The position numbers and the translations under genes were made by a program. This document shows positions 30,543 to 39,168 of a stretch of DNA of 64,000 nucleotides, piece by piece. This DNA is from a bacterium SCSIO 12844 (lineage in GTDB: Bacteria > Pseudomonadota > Gammaproteobacteria > Francisellales > Francisellaceae). Location of the stretch: positions 1,550,001 through 1,614,000 of the forward strand of contig CP073743.1 in the NCBI GenBank assembly GCA_024397935.1, written 5' to 3'. Each line of letters opens with the position of its first letter. The stretch's first letter is position 1. Under the pieces are notes generated by a model that was given only the letters and a program-made list of their open reading frames with translations, searched no databases and was not told the origin of the DNA.

Positions 30543-30589
30543 ATTTTGTCTTTAGATTTTAAAGAGGTGTCATTTATACAGGTTTAGTG

Positions 30590-31073
30590 TTAGGACCAAA
30601 GTTGTACTGGATTAATGCCTTTTAGCTTATGTTTGGCTAACCAAGGGCAACTATTATCGTTTTTTTCCATTTGTTTGCATGAGAAAAGATGAGAGCCATT
30701 GGTTAGTTCAACAAACTGTATATTATTAGGACATATAACTAGTCCCTTAGCATTGATAGTACAAGCTTTGTTGCTTGACTTATTAAACGTAATGGAAGTA
30801 GATAATCTGAGGATTGTATATTTTCTAGTTGTATAAAGTATGAATAATTTTCATTTTGTATTTTATACTTTTATCAGAGCTATTATGATTTGCTATGTAA
30901 TATTTTTGATTTGTAATGTTACTTATGGTGGAATAACAGCAAACTCCAAATTAGTATTAGTTTGATTTTCAATATGGAGGTTAATTCCAGTATTGCCCAA
31001 TAAGTATATAGGGAATGAGTATAAGAGTATAGCTAGTATAATTGTAGTTATATATATTTAAAAGCTTTTGCAT
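30590..31073 (-). pseudogene. Decayed paralogue of the secreted Cys-rich protein at 35266
   Basis: No single frame is open, but the minus strand carries matching pieces in order. From an ATG at 31073 (frame broken within the TATATATA tract) comes a signal-like stretch TTIILAILLYSFPIYLLG, then INLHIENQTNTNLEFAVIPP (compare MYGTIVNNTKFSIAVDDAG in the intact gene). After a gap with stops follows KACTINAKGLVICPNN and HLFSCKQMEKNDNSCPWL, matching ILFICQEGLKDDSRCPWI. It ends with TAA at 30590-30592. It therefore spans the whole homologue with several frameshifts and stops. This explains the 600-base gap between the ProQ gene and the next ORF. Confidence 0.65.
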
Positions 31074-31148
31074 AGATTATTTATATATTTTATCAGTATA
31101 TTTAAATTATATTTCATTATTTAATTCATTTATATTTAATAATTATTC

Positions 31149-31161
31149 AGTATTAAGTCCT
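31149..31161 (-). promoter_or_regulatory. Island dyad box (degenerate copy), upstream of the decayed gene
   Basis: On the minus strand this reads AGGAC-TTA-ATACT, a variant of the AGTAC-N3-GTACT box seen upstream of other island genes. It lies about 87 nt before the ATG at 31073 and overlaps the 3' end of the next gene. This is the weakest member of the set. Confidence 0.35.
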
Positions 31162-33226
31162 AAAGATTAAAAATTTTATTTGAAACTTCTTGATTCATTA
31201 GATTTTTAGATTTAGTGTTGCGGTAGAAAGGAAATATTTTTTGGTTAGTGTTTTTAAAATGGTTATTTTTATTTACGCAATAGCTTACTATAGGGCCAAC
31301 TATTGTTAAAATATAGGCAGTATTTGTTATACCCAACATAAAATATCGAGCTATTTTTGAAGTTGTAGATTTATCTTTAGAAAGTTGAGTATCAATTATA
31401 AATTTTTTACTCTGCTGTATAATTTGACTATCTCTTTCTGTTTTTGAAATATCTTTATTTAATATAATGGGAATAACATTATTTATATAATTATCTCTAT
31501 TTTCATCTGTTATATTCTTTGCTTTTATGGGATTAGATATTTTACTTTTTAATTTATTAATTAAATCAGTTAAATTACTATCTATTTTGATTATATATTG
31601 AATATGATTAACTAATTCTTTAAGCTTATCATCTTTTGTATAATTTTTAATGCATTGTTCAATACACTCTTTTAGGTAATTAAATTTTTCATCTTTTATA
31701 CTATTAATATATTTAATAAATATTTCACTATCTCTATAGTTAGAATATGTAATTAGTGATTGTTTTGCATTTATATTTTGAATATTTTTAAGTATTCCTT
31801 TTTGATCTAATGCTTTTAATTTATTATATTGATCAATTTGCTCTATGCTATATAAATTAATATTTTTAAGGAAAGTTATATCTTCTTCATTATTAACTAT
31901 ACTAGCTATTTTAGAAAAGTGGTTAACTAATAAATTATTAAATGATTGATTTTTATAGAGATTAATTAAATTTTTAGTTAGTTCACTATTTTGTAGTAAA
32001 TTTTTGATTGTATTAAAATAATCACTTCTGTTGCAATGTTGAGGAAAATAATGGTCTTCAAGGGATATGATGCTTTCATAGAGATAATAATTTTTATAAA
32101 TAAGCTGTTTAATCTCTTCGTTTTGACAAACTAATTCCAATTTTTCAAATTGAACTATATTACTCAAAATATAATGGCATGATAAAGGGTTAGACTTTTC
32201 ATTAATATTAGATTTTAATTGAATAAATCGTTTAAGCGATGATTGGATATTTGCGTTGTTTAAGTTGTCCCAGTCGGCGCTATCCAAGCTAATATTATTT
32301 TTTACAACTTCAATTTTAAGTTCATTAATAGTATCAATATTATTCATAATAAAATTAATGAAACCTTGACAAGAACTTATAAAATTATTCTTGTTATAAA
32401 TGATAGATTGATCAACTAGAAAAGCTATGCATTCAGCTAATCTATGATTATTAACTATTAATTCAAACTGTTGAAAATTAATTTTTCCGTAATTTGATAA
32501 TAAATTAATGCCTTTAATGACATCATCATGCCTCAATCTATCTAAGTGACTAGAATCAAATTTATTTTTTAAATGATTTATATTTATAATTGCTTGTTGA
32601 AAATCTATATCATTTATTAATTCTTGAAAATAATGATAATTTTGCCCATTATCTTCTAATAACTTTTTTACAAAACTTATCCAGTTTTTTGAATTATGAT
32701 AGTTTTTCATCCAACATTGAATTACATCAACTATATCATTTTCAGTATTAGGCGTCTCAAGAAGCCAATCAAGTAATTCTATATAACCAGATAATTGCTT
32801 ATCATCATTTATAATTGAAGTATCTAGGTCGGGTAGTAGAGTAAATAAAATTGCAGTTAATTCTGTTAATTTACTATCACCATGTAAACTACACAATTTT
32901 TTAAATAGTTTTTCATCATTAAAAATCTTTAATAGTAAATCTTGTTCATTAATAATAGTATCAGGCAATAGATATAGTATATGTCTAAATGTATCATCAT
33001 TTAAAAATCTAATAGAAATTTTATGGTCATAATTATTAAGTAGTTTATTAAATAATGGATGTTTAAAATATAATAAGGTTATATATGGATGCTTATTTTC
33101 ATCAAAGGCTTTTAAAAATATAGTTAATTTAGTTGGATTAATGTTTATAGCATTAACTTTTTGCTTATTTTTAGCTATTTTATAGTACAACTCAGTTTCT
33201 GTCTGAACTTCTTGATCGTATTCCAT
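31160..33226 (-). CDS. Large helical protein with C-terminal membrane segment, unknown
   Basis: I do not recognise this 688-aa protein. It is almost wholly alpha-helical by composition, Asn/Ile/Lys/Leu-rich and low in Gly and Pro, with many heptad-like Leu/Ile patterns and no catalytic motif I can name. Near the C terminus (about 640-662) is one clear hydrophobic segment, GITNTAYILTIVGPIVSYCV, followed by about 25 basic/polar residues, as in tail-anchored proteins. There is no signal peptide. AAAGG precedes the ATG. A dyad box lies 80 nt upstream, shared with the divergent protease gene. Size, composition and context suggest an effector, but that is inference. Confidence 0.6.
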   Translation of the reverse strand: MEYDQEVQTETELYYKIAKNKQKVNAININPTKLTIFLKAFDENKHPYITLLYFKHPLFNKLLNNYDHKISIRFLNDDTFRHILYLLPDTIINEQDLLLKIFNDEKLFKKLCSLHGDSKLTELTAILFTLLPDLDTSIINDDKQLSGYIELLDWLLETPNTENDIVDVIQCWMKNYHNSKNWISFVKKLLEDNGQNYHYFQELINDIDFQQAIININHLKNKFDSSHLDRLRHDDVIKGINLLSNYGKINFQQFELIVNNHRLAECIAFLVDQSIIYNKNNFISSCQGFINFIMNNIDTINELKIEVVKNNISLDSADWDNLNNANIQSSLKRFIQLKSNINEKSNPLSCHYILSNIVQFEKLELVCQNEEIKQLIYKNYYLYESIISLEDHYFPQHCNRSDYFNTIKNLLQNSELTKNLINLYKNQSFNNLLVNHFSKIASIVNNEEDITFLKNINLYSIEQIDQYNKLKALDQKGILKNIQNINAKQSLITYSNYRDSEIFIKYINSIKDEKFNYLKECIEQCIKNYTKDDKLKELVNHIQYIIKIDSNLTDLINKLKSKISNPIKAKNITDENRDNYINNVIPIILNKDISKTERDSQIIQQSKKFIIDTQLSKDKSTTSKIARYFMLGITNTAYILTIVGPIVSYCVNKNNHFKNTNQKIFPFYRNTKSKNLMNQEVSNKIFNL

Positions 33227-33294
33227 AATAAGAAACCTTTATTTACTGATGGGATGTTCCTTATACAATGAATGATAAATAGTCGCAGTTATTT

Positions 33295-33307
33295 AGTACA
33301 AAGTACT
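33295..33307. promoter_or_regulatory. Island dyad box, perfect copy, between two divergent genes
   Basis: AGTAC-AAA-GTACT is a perfect inverted repeat with 5-base arms. Read on the minus strand as AGTACTTTGTACTAA it begins (at the G) exactly 80 nt before the ATG of the 688-aa gene; on the plus strand the G is 76 nt before the ATG of the C58 protease gene. It is likely one activator site serving both directions. Confidence 0.6.
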
Positions 33308-33371
33308 CATTATAGTTCAATAATAATATGTTTTAATTATTTTATGTTTTAAATGACTAGGTAATTTAATT

Positions 33372-34055
33372 ATGCGTGAAGTTTATTCATTTAATAATGA
33401 TGTTCAAGTATCAAATCAATTAAATATTAAAGGTCGATGTTATGGTGCATCTATAGCTTATATTAAAAATATTTTTGACAATAAAGAGAAAATTCCAGTT
33501 AGATCTGATATAGCTAATTTAATTCAAAATCAGCATATTATGAAAATGGGCAAACCATTAGAAGAAATTGATAAGGAGATGTTTCCTATTTATAATCTTA
33601 GAAAAGTAGGGATAAATGAATTCAAATTTTTAGAAGATACACTTAAGGAAATATATACAAAGTATCAACAGAATGAATTTGGTGTATATCAGGTAAAGTT
33701 ACTGAAAGAAGATAAACCTGGACATGTATTAACATTTCATATTGCTGAAGCCAAAAATATAATGTATTTTGATGCAAATAAAGGATTATTTGAATTAGAT
33801 AATCTAAAGTCAGACTTATCTGAAATATACGGACAGTATGCGCTTCCAAAATTTTCTCAATTAGTTTCAGAAAGCATTCTTAGTAAGAAAAATGATATAG
33901 ACTGGCAAAATAAATATGATAAAGAAAATAAAAATTTTGAGAGAGTTGAAATTCATCATATAAAATCAAATAAGTTATATTTTCCAACACTGGTATATGA
34001 ACAAATTATAACGAAAGAAGAAGATTATCAGTTTCAAGATAAAACTAATAGATAG
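33372..34055 (+). CDS. YopT/C58-type cysteine protease-like protein
   Basis: The 227-aa protein shows a papain-like triad in the YopT arrangement: Cys23 in KGRCYGASIAYI, His118 in PGHVLTFHI, Asp134 in MYFDANKGLFEL. The His-Asp spacing of 16 residues equals that of YopT (His258-Asp274), and the strand after Asp (FDANKG) is the usual FDPN-x-G of family C58. Members cleave host Rho GTPases or are self-cleaving plant effectors. There is no signal peptide, which suits a type III/IV-style effector. It is divergent from the 688-aa gene and shares its dyad box. The C-terminal 60 residues are basic/polar. Confidence 0.6.
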   Translation: MREVYSFNNDVQVSNQLNIKGRCYGASIAYIKNIFDNKEKIPVRSDIANLIQNQHIMKMGKPLEEIDKEMFPIYNLRKVGINEFKFLEDTLKEIYTKYQQNEFGVYQVKLLKEDKPGHVLTFHIAEAKNIMYFDANKGLFELDNLKSDLSEIYGQYALPKFSQLVSESILSKKNDIDWQNKYDKENKNFERVEIHHIKSNKLYFPTLVYEQIITKEEDYQFQDKTNR

Positions 34056-34079
34056 TAACTCAGAACTATTGTAGTAATT

Positions 34080-34092
34080 AGTATTTAGTTCC
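34080..34092 (+). promoter_or_regulatory. Island dyad box upstream of the recombinase-like gene
   Basis: AGTATTTAGTTCC, followed by AATTTTTT, matches the box consensus. Its G is 81 nt before the ATG at 34162. A consensus -10 hexamer TATAAT lies at 34116-34121, beginning 36 nt into the element, so the box is centred about 42 nt upstream of the expected transcription start. Confidence 0.55.
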
Positions 34093-34161
34093 AATTTTTT
34101 TTAAAAATAACATTTTATAATCATACCTAAATAAAAATAATAAATTAACTAAGGTATGTAA

Positions 34162-35235
34162 ATGAATTTATGTATAGATAGTAATATTCCATCGCCACTA
34201 TTTGACACTAAAGAATATCTTTTTGAAAAGAATAGTATGGCATATGATAATTTAATCAAGATCAAGAATCATGATGATTATTATTATTCAAAACTGTTTT
34301 TAAAACAGCATTCAGATAAAGTTGGTACATTTAATTCATATCGTAGAGAAGTTGAGCGTCTATTGCATTGGAGTTGGTTAATAGCAAATAAATCACTTTC
34401 TATGTTAAATATTAATGATCTTAGGGAATACCTTAAATTTTGTGAATCACCTTCTAAATTGTGGATAGGAAGTCATAAAGTTAGAAGGTTTATAGTAAAA
34501 GAAGATTATAGAATACCAAACCCTCAATGGAGGCCATATATAAATTCGGATAAAGAAATTAAATCCTCCAATCATAAATATGCTGGTAATTCTCATCTAG
34601 AAAATAGCTCCATTAATGAAATCTTGATGATATTAAGTTCATTTTTTAATTATTTATTAAATAATAAATTTATTGATAATAATCCAATGCAAGCTTTACG
34701 GCAGGTGATTAAACCTTATAAAAAAATGAATATTAACAGCAAGGTTAATAAGTTTAATAAATCGCAAATTAATCTTTTATTAAAAAATGCTGAAGAAATG
34801 GCTGAAGATAAGCCTGATATTTATGAGCGTACATTTTTTGTAGTTAGTTTACTTTGTTATACACAGTTGTTGCCATCTGAATTGATTACAAAAAATAGTT
34901 TTATGCCCCAAATAAAACATATTTACCAAGATAATTTAAATAGATGGCAAATAAAAACTAATAAAGATAGAAATATTTCTTTAAATGATAAAGCGATGAA
35001 TGCACTCATTCGTTGGAGCATGTTTTTAGGATTTAAAAAGCTCTCTGATATGCCAGGAGATTTTCCATTAATTCCAAAATATAAAGGTTATGGAAATATT
35101 ACTACGACAACACATCTTCGAAGAATTATTGATGATTTATTTAATTATATAATTGATAAGTTAAATAGTAATGAACGATATGATGAGGCAAATATTTTAA
35201 AAAATAAAGTAAATCTGTCTTGGTTTAATTTCTAA
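34162..35235 (+). CDS. Truncated tyrosine recombinase (integrase-like), probably inactive
   Basis: The 357-aa protein has an N-terminal SAM-like core-binding domain (KVGTFNSYRREVERLLHWSWL) and part of the catalytic domain (NKSQINLLLKNAEEM...YTQLLPSELITKN). The usual catalytic Arg in the G-LR-x-SEL box is replaced (LLPSEL), and the chain stops at KVNLSWFNF before the H-x2-R, H/W and Tyr motifs of the active site. This looks like a decayed plasmid- or phage-type integrase that lost its C terminus. AAGG precedes the ATG and it carries the island dyad box, so it may still be expressed for another use. Confidence 0.6.
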   Translation: MNLCIDSNIPSPLFDTKEYLFEKNSMAYDNLIKIKNHDDYYYSKLFLKQHSDKVGTFNSYRREVERLLHWSWLIANKSLSMLNINDLREYLKFCESPSKLWIGSHKVRRFIVKEDYRIPNPQWRPYINSDKEIKSSNHKYAGNSHLENSSINEILMILSSFFNYLLNNKFIDNNPMQALRQVIKPYKKMNINSKVNKFNKSQINLLLKNAEEMAEDKPDIYERTFFVVSLLCYTQLLPSELITKNSFMPQIKHIYQDNLNRWQIKTNKDRNISLNDKAMNALIRWSMFLGFKKLSDMPGDFPLIPKYKGYGNITTTTHLRRIIDDLFNYIIDKLNSNERYDEANILKNKVNLSWFNF

Positions 35236-35265
35236 TTATTTCATATAACAAAGTGGTGATATATT

Positions 35266-36006
35266 ATGCTTATAAATTTAATAAAATTAAAAATGATACT
35301 ATCTATATTTATTATTAGCAGTATACCTATTTATGCTGCAACAAAAATGTATGGCACTATAGTAAATAATACTAAATTTTCAATTGCAGTTGATGATGCA
35401 GGTAGTTCATGTTGGTATGATGATGATCTTCAAGGTCACCATGAAATAGATCCTGGCAAAAGTTGGTCATTTACAACTGAAGATAAGGACAGTGGTTGGA
35501 ATTGTTATGATGATGGTGGAGCTATTCATGAAGATCATCATATCAATTTAAAAGTGAGTGATCCTTATATGGATAGAACAATAACACTAAGCTCAAATAT
35601 GACTTGGGGTTGGTCTGATCATTGTACGAGCACTTCTACAAATGGTATTTTAATTGATGGTGGTTGTAACTATCATATAGTAGTTAATGAATATGAACCA
35701 AAATATCAGTTTACAATTAAGTCATTTGGTTTAGGAGAAATTTATAAAGAAAAAGAAGATCCTTATGGCTTAGACCAGAAAGTTTATTTTTCTTCAGTTA
35801 ATACAGTATGTGAAGTAAAAAGTGACAAAGATGGAAGGTATAAATCAGCTAATTGTAATCATGAAAATGTTACTTATAAACAGTACGGTAGGAATATTCT
35901 ATTTATTTGCCAGGAAGGTCTAAAAGATGATAGTCGTTGCCCTTGGATTACATCAAATAATAAATCTGGAACTTATAGAAATGAGATAGGTAATATATAC
36001 AGTTAG
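35266..36006 (+). CDS. Secreted Cys-rich protein of an island family, unknown function
   Basis: The 246-aa protein has a signal peptide (about 1-25, ending IPIYA). The mature part is Asp-, Trp- and Cys-rich: SSCWYDDD and WNCYDDGG in the first half, DHCTSTST...GGCNYHIV in the middle, and a C-terminal domain with VCEVKSD...ANCNHE and ILFICQEGLKDDSRCPWI. The even Cys count fits disulfides outside the cytoplasm. A decayed homologue lies at 30590-31073. Its N-terminal strand (VNNTKFSIAV) is of the kind seen in aegerolysin/thaumatin-like beta-sandwiches, but I cannot assign a family. It follows the recombinase-like gene by 30 nt. Confidence 0.6.
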   Translation: MLINLIKLKMILSIFIISSIPIYAATKMYGTIVNNTKFSIAVDDAGSSCWYDDDLQGHHEIDPGKSWSFTTEDKDSGWNCYDDGGAIHEDHHINLKVSDPYMDRTITLSSNMTWGWSDHCTSTSTNGILIDGGCNYHIVVNEYEPKYQFTIKSFGLGEIYKEKEDPYGLDQKVYFSSVNTVCEVKSDKDGRYKSANCNHENVTYKQYGRNILFICQEGLKDDSRCPWITSNNKSGTYRNEIGNIYS

Positions 36007-36029
36007 TTTTGCTTATTTTATACATAATC

Positions 36030-36042
36030 AGTACTTTGTTCT
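36030..36042 (+). promoter_or_regulatory. Island dyad box upstream of the caspase-like gene
   Basis: AGTACTTTGTTCT, followed by AATTTTTG, has its G exactly 80 nt before the ATG at 36111. A TATAAT hexamer at 36067-36072 starts 36 nt after that G, the same geometry as at 34080. Confidence 0.6.
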
Positions 36043-36110
36043 AATTTTTGTTTTTTTGGAAAAATATATAATGAGTTATTTCTTTTTAGAATAATAAAAG
36101 GTGAGCTAAA

Positions 36111-37454
36111 ATGAAGTTAATAGATATGATAAAGCTACTTATAAGGAAAGAAGTTAGTAATAAAGAAAGAAAAGGTGCTAAAGAAGTTTTTAAAGATGAT
36201 AGTAATCTTTTGATTGGATATAGATATCCTAAATTTGATTTAATTCTTACAAACCCTGAATTAACCAATGGAGTAAACAGTCAATTATTTATATCCGCGC
36301 ATGGAGCTGCAAAATCTAATGAAATTGATATAGCCAATAAAAAAATAGTTATATATAGCCCTCATAAAACAACATTAGGTGGTATAGAAATAGCTAATTA
36401 TATGGATAAAGAGAAGGTACAGCCATATGCAACAGTGTATCAAGGTAAATTAACTCCAAATACAGAAAGTGCCATTCAATACGAAGGATCAATTAAAAAT
36501 GAAATAAAAAAAATCACTGGTACAAATAGTCTGTCAAGATTTAGAGATCATTCACTTAGTCAATTTGATATAGATAGAGACCATGTAGGAGCTATTGAAA
36601 TGGCTTTAATGTATGGAATAGGAAAAAATTCAAAGGATTTTCCGCCTAATGCATTTTTATCTATTACTAGCCCTACTAGTCTTTTAGAAGTGCTTACTGT
36701 ATTAGATGAAAATGGATTTGAGTTTGATAGCTTACATTTGTCATTTTGTAGAGTAACACTACAGCAGATGATGCGTGAAAAATTTACATCATATAACATT
36801 CCTAGCCGCAGTCCAGAGGCTAATGTTGGTGATTCAGTTAAATTTGGTTTACATGGTGATGTAGCTAATGAAGACTTATTAAGTATTGTAGATAGTGAAA
36901 CACAACAAAAATTACAACATGGTGAGGATCATTTATTTCGACATAGACAGTTACATGCTAAAAAAACAATTACAGATGAAATAATCTTTGAAATAGAGAG
37001 GCATCAATCTAGATATTTAGAGAGATTATCAAGTGAACAATCACCTGTAACTATAAAGCAGACTAAAACAAGGCTAGGATTTAACTTTACAGCAGAAGAA
37101 AAATTTAGAGCATTAGAGCATGCTAAACAATATTTAAAAATGGATCCTGAAACTAGGGCTAATAATGCATTAAGAATAGATGATATTAAAATACTATCTA
37201 ATGGTAGATTAGGTCAAGATTTGAATATACTTGTTAAAAAATATGACTTTGAATCAATAGAGAATATGCTAGCTACTTCTCCAAAGTGTCAAGAACAACT
37301 TAATATTAGTGAACATGATTATTTTGATATTAACGAAGAAGAAGTATTTGCTCAGGTATTACCTAAGTCAGAACCTCCAAGTTATTTTATAGATCCAATG
37401 GATGAACAAAAATTTTATGAAGCAGTAGAGAAAGGAGGGCAGCCTCATATCTAG
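36111..37454 (+). CDS. Caspase-fold-like His/Cys protein (putative effector)
   Basis: The 447-aa protein contains a His-Gly at the end of a hydrophobic strand (QLFISAHGAAKS, His64) and a Cys at the end of a later strand (DSLHLSFCRVTL, Cys213), the pattern of caspase/C80-type proteases. The YSPHKTTLGG segment after the first strand resembles Stv-type domains of Legionella and Xanthomonas proteins. The C-terminal half (about 270-447) is helical and charged without known motifs. There is no signal peptide. AAAAGGTGAG precedes the ATG. Neither protease activity nor export is shown; the dyad could also be structural. Confidence 0.5.
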   Translation: MKLIDMIKLLIRKEVSNKERKGAKEVFKDDSNLLIGYRYPKFDLILTNPELTNGVNSQLFISAHGAAKSNEIDIANKKIVIYSPHKTTLGGIEIANYMDKEKVQPYATVYQGKLTPNTESAIQYEGSIKNEIKKITGTNSLSRFRDHSLSQFDIDRDHVGAIEMALMYGIGKNSKDFPPNAFLSITSPTSLLEVLTVLDENGFEFDSLHLSFCRVTLQQMMREKFTSYNIPSRSPEANVGDSVKFGLHGDVANEDLLSIVDSETQQKLQHGEDHLFRHRQLHAKKTITDEIIFEIERHQSRYLERLSSEQSPVTIKQTKTRLGFNFTAEEKFRALEHAKQYLKMDPETRANNALRIDDIKILSNGRLGQDLNILVKKYDFESIENMLATSPKCQEQLNISEHDYFDINEEEVFAQVLPKSEPPSYFIDPMDEQKFYEAVEKGGQPHI

Positions 37455-37485
37455 TTAATAACTAAAAAAACAAAGGAAGAATATT

Positions 37486-37566
37486 ATGAATAAAAATAAT
37501 TCAAAGGTGGTTTTAAAATACAAAATTTCACAAATTTATCAAATTATTTTTATAAGTAATTTGTAA
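37486..37566 (+). other. Orphan ribosome site with 26-codon ORF, possible 5' gene stump
   Basis: AAAGGAAG nine bases before an ATG gives MNKNNSKVVLKYKISQIYQI... and a stop at 37564-37566, running antisense into the 3' end of the LuxR-type gene. The ribosome site is stronger than that of many real genes here. It may be the start of a gene whose body was deleted when the luxR-like gene came to lie here, or a small peptide. Confidence 0.25.
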
Positions 37567-38334
37567 TGATATTAAACGAGAGATTTTCTCTAATTGAGAT
37601 TTAGATTGAATGTTAAATTTTTTGCATAAAACCAAGATTTGATGTTGTACGCTTTTGTATGATTTTTCCATTCGTTGTGCAATTTCCTTTGCGGTACAAC
37701 CTGTTGCTAAATATAGTATATAAATAAAGTTGGTTTTTGAGATCTTGAATTTTTTTAAAATTTCTTCAAGGTTTTCAGGAAGATCTAAGATATCATAAAA
37801 TTCTGTTTGAAAATTTTTATCTAATGATATGAATAAATTATGAAATTTTATATAACTATATAAAATATTAACAGCTGAATCTAATTTTTTGTACAAAAAC
37901 AGCTTTTCATTATGATTTAAATTATTATATATGGTTCTTGGTATATCAAACATGAAACGGTCTTTTCTATCTAAAAAAAATCGATCCATTGTAATTGTAA
38001 CAAGATGATTGATATGTGGGCTGTAATATTTAGTATTTTTATCACCATAGTCGATCGTATAAAATTGATGGTGCTGTGTTAGATCAATTGAAAAGTCGTT
38101 TTGCCAAGCATTAGAATTTAAATACTTTAAAAAATAGCTCCTTGATATTGTTGCAGCATACATAAACTCAGAGTGTTTATTAATTGTTAGTATGCTTATA
38201 TCTAAGATATCATCCATAGATAGTATCTTCATGATAGGCTTAAAATTATCTGTATTCAATTTTGAATCTTGTAATATTAAATCAACTTCTTTAGATTTTG
38301 GATGTGAAAGTGATAATATTTGATGTTTTTTCAA
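37528..38334 (-). CDS. LuxR-type transcriptional regulator
   Basis: The 268-aa protein ends in a LuxR/GerE winged helix (about 205-262): ISKTNFIYILYLATGCTAKEIAQRMEKSYKSVQHQILVLCKKFNIQSK. The scanning and recognition helices are visible, although the start is less typical than L-T-x-RE. The N-terminal 180 residues could be a PAS/autoinducer-type sensor, but I see no recognisable ligand pocket and no phospho-acceptor receiver motif. It is the only DNA-binding regulator in the island. It ends with TGA; the frame would continue five codons to a TAA. It is the natural candidate to bind the island dyad boxes, although none lies at -80 of this gene. Confidence 0.75.
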   Translation of the reverse strand: MKKHQILSLSHPKSKEVDLILQDSKLNTDNFKPIMKILSMDDILDISILTINKHSEFMYAATISRSYFLKYLNSNAWQNDFSIDLTQHHQFYTIDYGDKNTKYYSPHINHLVTITMDRFFLDRKDRFMFDIPRTIYNNLNHNEKLFLYKKLDSAVNILYSYIKFHNLFISLDKNFQTEFYDILDLPENLEEILKKFKISKTNFIYILYLATGCTAKEIAQRMEKSYKSVQHQILVLCKKFNIQSKSQLEKISRLISLQITYKNNLINL

Positions 38335-38592
38335 AGGAGTAACCTTAATAATCTTTATACTATCTTAATTACTGATAATTATATGTTTAAAGTTGGTATT
38401 TTCCAAATTTATAGTAGATTAAATTTAGTATTTAGCATTGATATTCTCTAATAATGTTTACATTATAATTTTATTCAATACTAAAGTTATACGGGAAGAT
38501 TAATAGTGAAATCTTATTTTGTTATTAATCAATATATTATTAGGACTTAGTTTTTAGCAAGAGTTATAGGGAAATAAATTAAAGGAAATTTT

Positions 38593-39060
38593 ATGAAATT
38601 TTTAAGCGTTATAAAAATAGATCATATCCATAGATATACGAGTGATAAGTGGGCAGCAGCACAGTGGTATAAATGATTTGGATTTGAGATTATGCCAATT
38701 ATAGAAAAAAATGCTCGCCTATATGAGAAAGCACCACTAGATATTATTAATGAGTCAAAAAATATAATAATAGCTTTATTTAGTACACAAGATACAAACT
38801 CTATGAACTCAACTTCAACAATTGCAATGAGGGTAAATTCAGAAGATTTTATATCTATGATTAATTTAGCAAAAGATTATAATTTTCTTAAGTGTAATGG
38901 TGAGATAATCAATGTTAATGATATTATTTATCATGACCCTACAAATAACGTATCTGTTTATTTTGTTGATCCATGAGGAAACTCAATAGAAATAATTACT
39001 AGTTATAATGGTGAAGTAAAGAATCATTTTTCAAAACTAAATAGATTGTATAAAGCATAG
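38593..39060 (+). pseudogene. VOC (glyoxalase/dioxygenase) family gene with two in-frame TGA codons
   Basis: From ATG at 38593 (AAAGGAAATTTT upstream) to TAG at 39058-39060, one frame encodes 155 residues, normal for a one-module VOC protein. It is interrupted only by TGA at 38674-38676 and 38974-38976. The first lies in QWYK-TGA-FGFEIMP, the family's WY-x3-GF turn; the second in FVDP-TGA-GNSIEI, where DPWGN is common. Both are plausible Trp positions, and TGG is also used twice in the gene. Either two G-to-A nonsense mutations made a pseudogene, or UGA is read through as Trp. An internal ATG (38692) could express only a fragment. Confidence 0.7.
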
Positions 39061-39168
39061 TTTAAAAATTATTTTTATATAAATTAAACATGTTTATAGT
39101 CATGCTATAATTTTAGTAATTTATATACTGTATAATAAAAACATTAATATTTTAATGATCAAATTTTT

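Noticed and set aside
36086-36268. Hydrophobic minus-strand 60-aa ORF at the start of the caspase-like gene
   Set aside because: Antisense of a charged Lys/Glu-rich N terminus, which creates an apparent hydrophobic peptide; no promoter or ribosome site.
38426-38438. AGTATTTAGCATT upstream of the VOC gene as an island dyad box
   Set aside because: Second arm does not match and it lies about 166 nt from the start codon; left out of the set.
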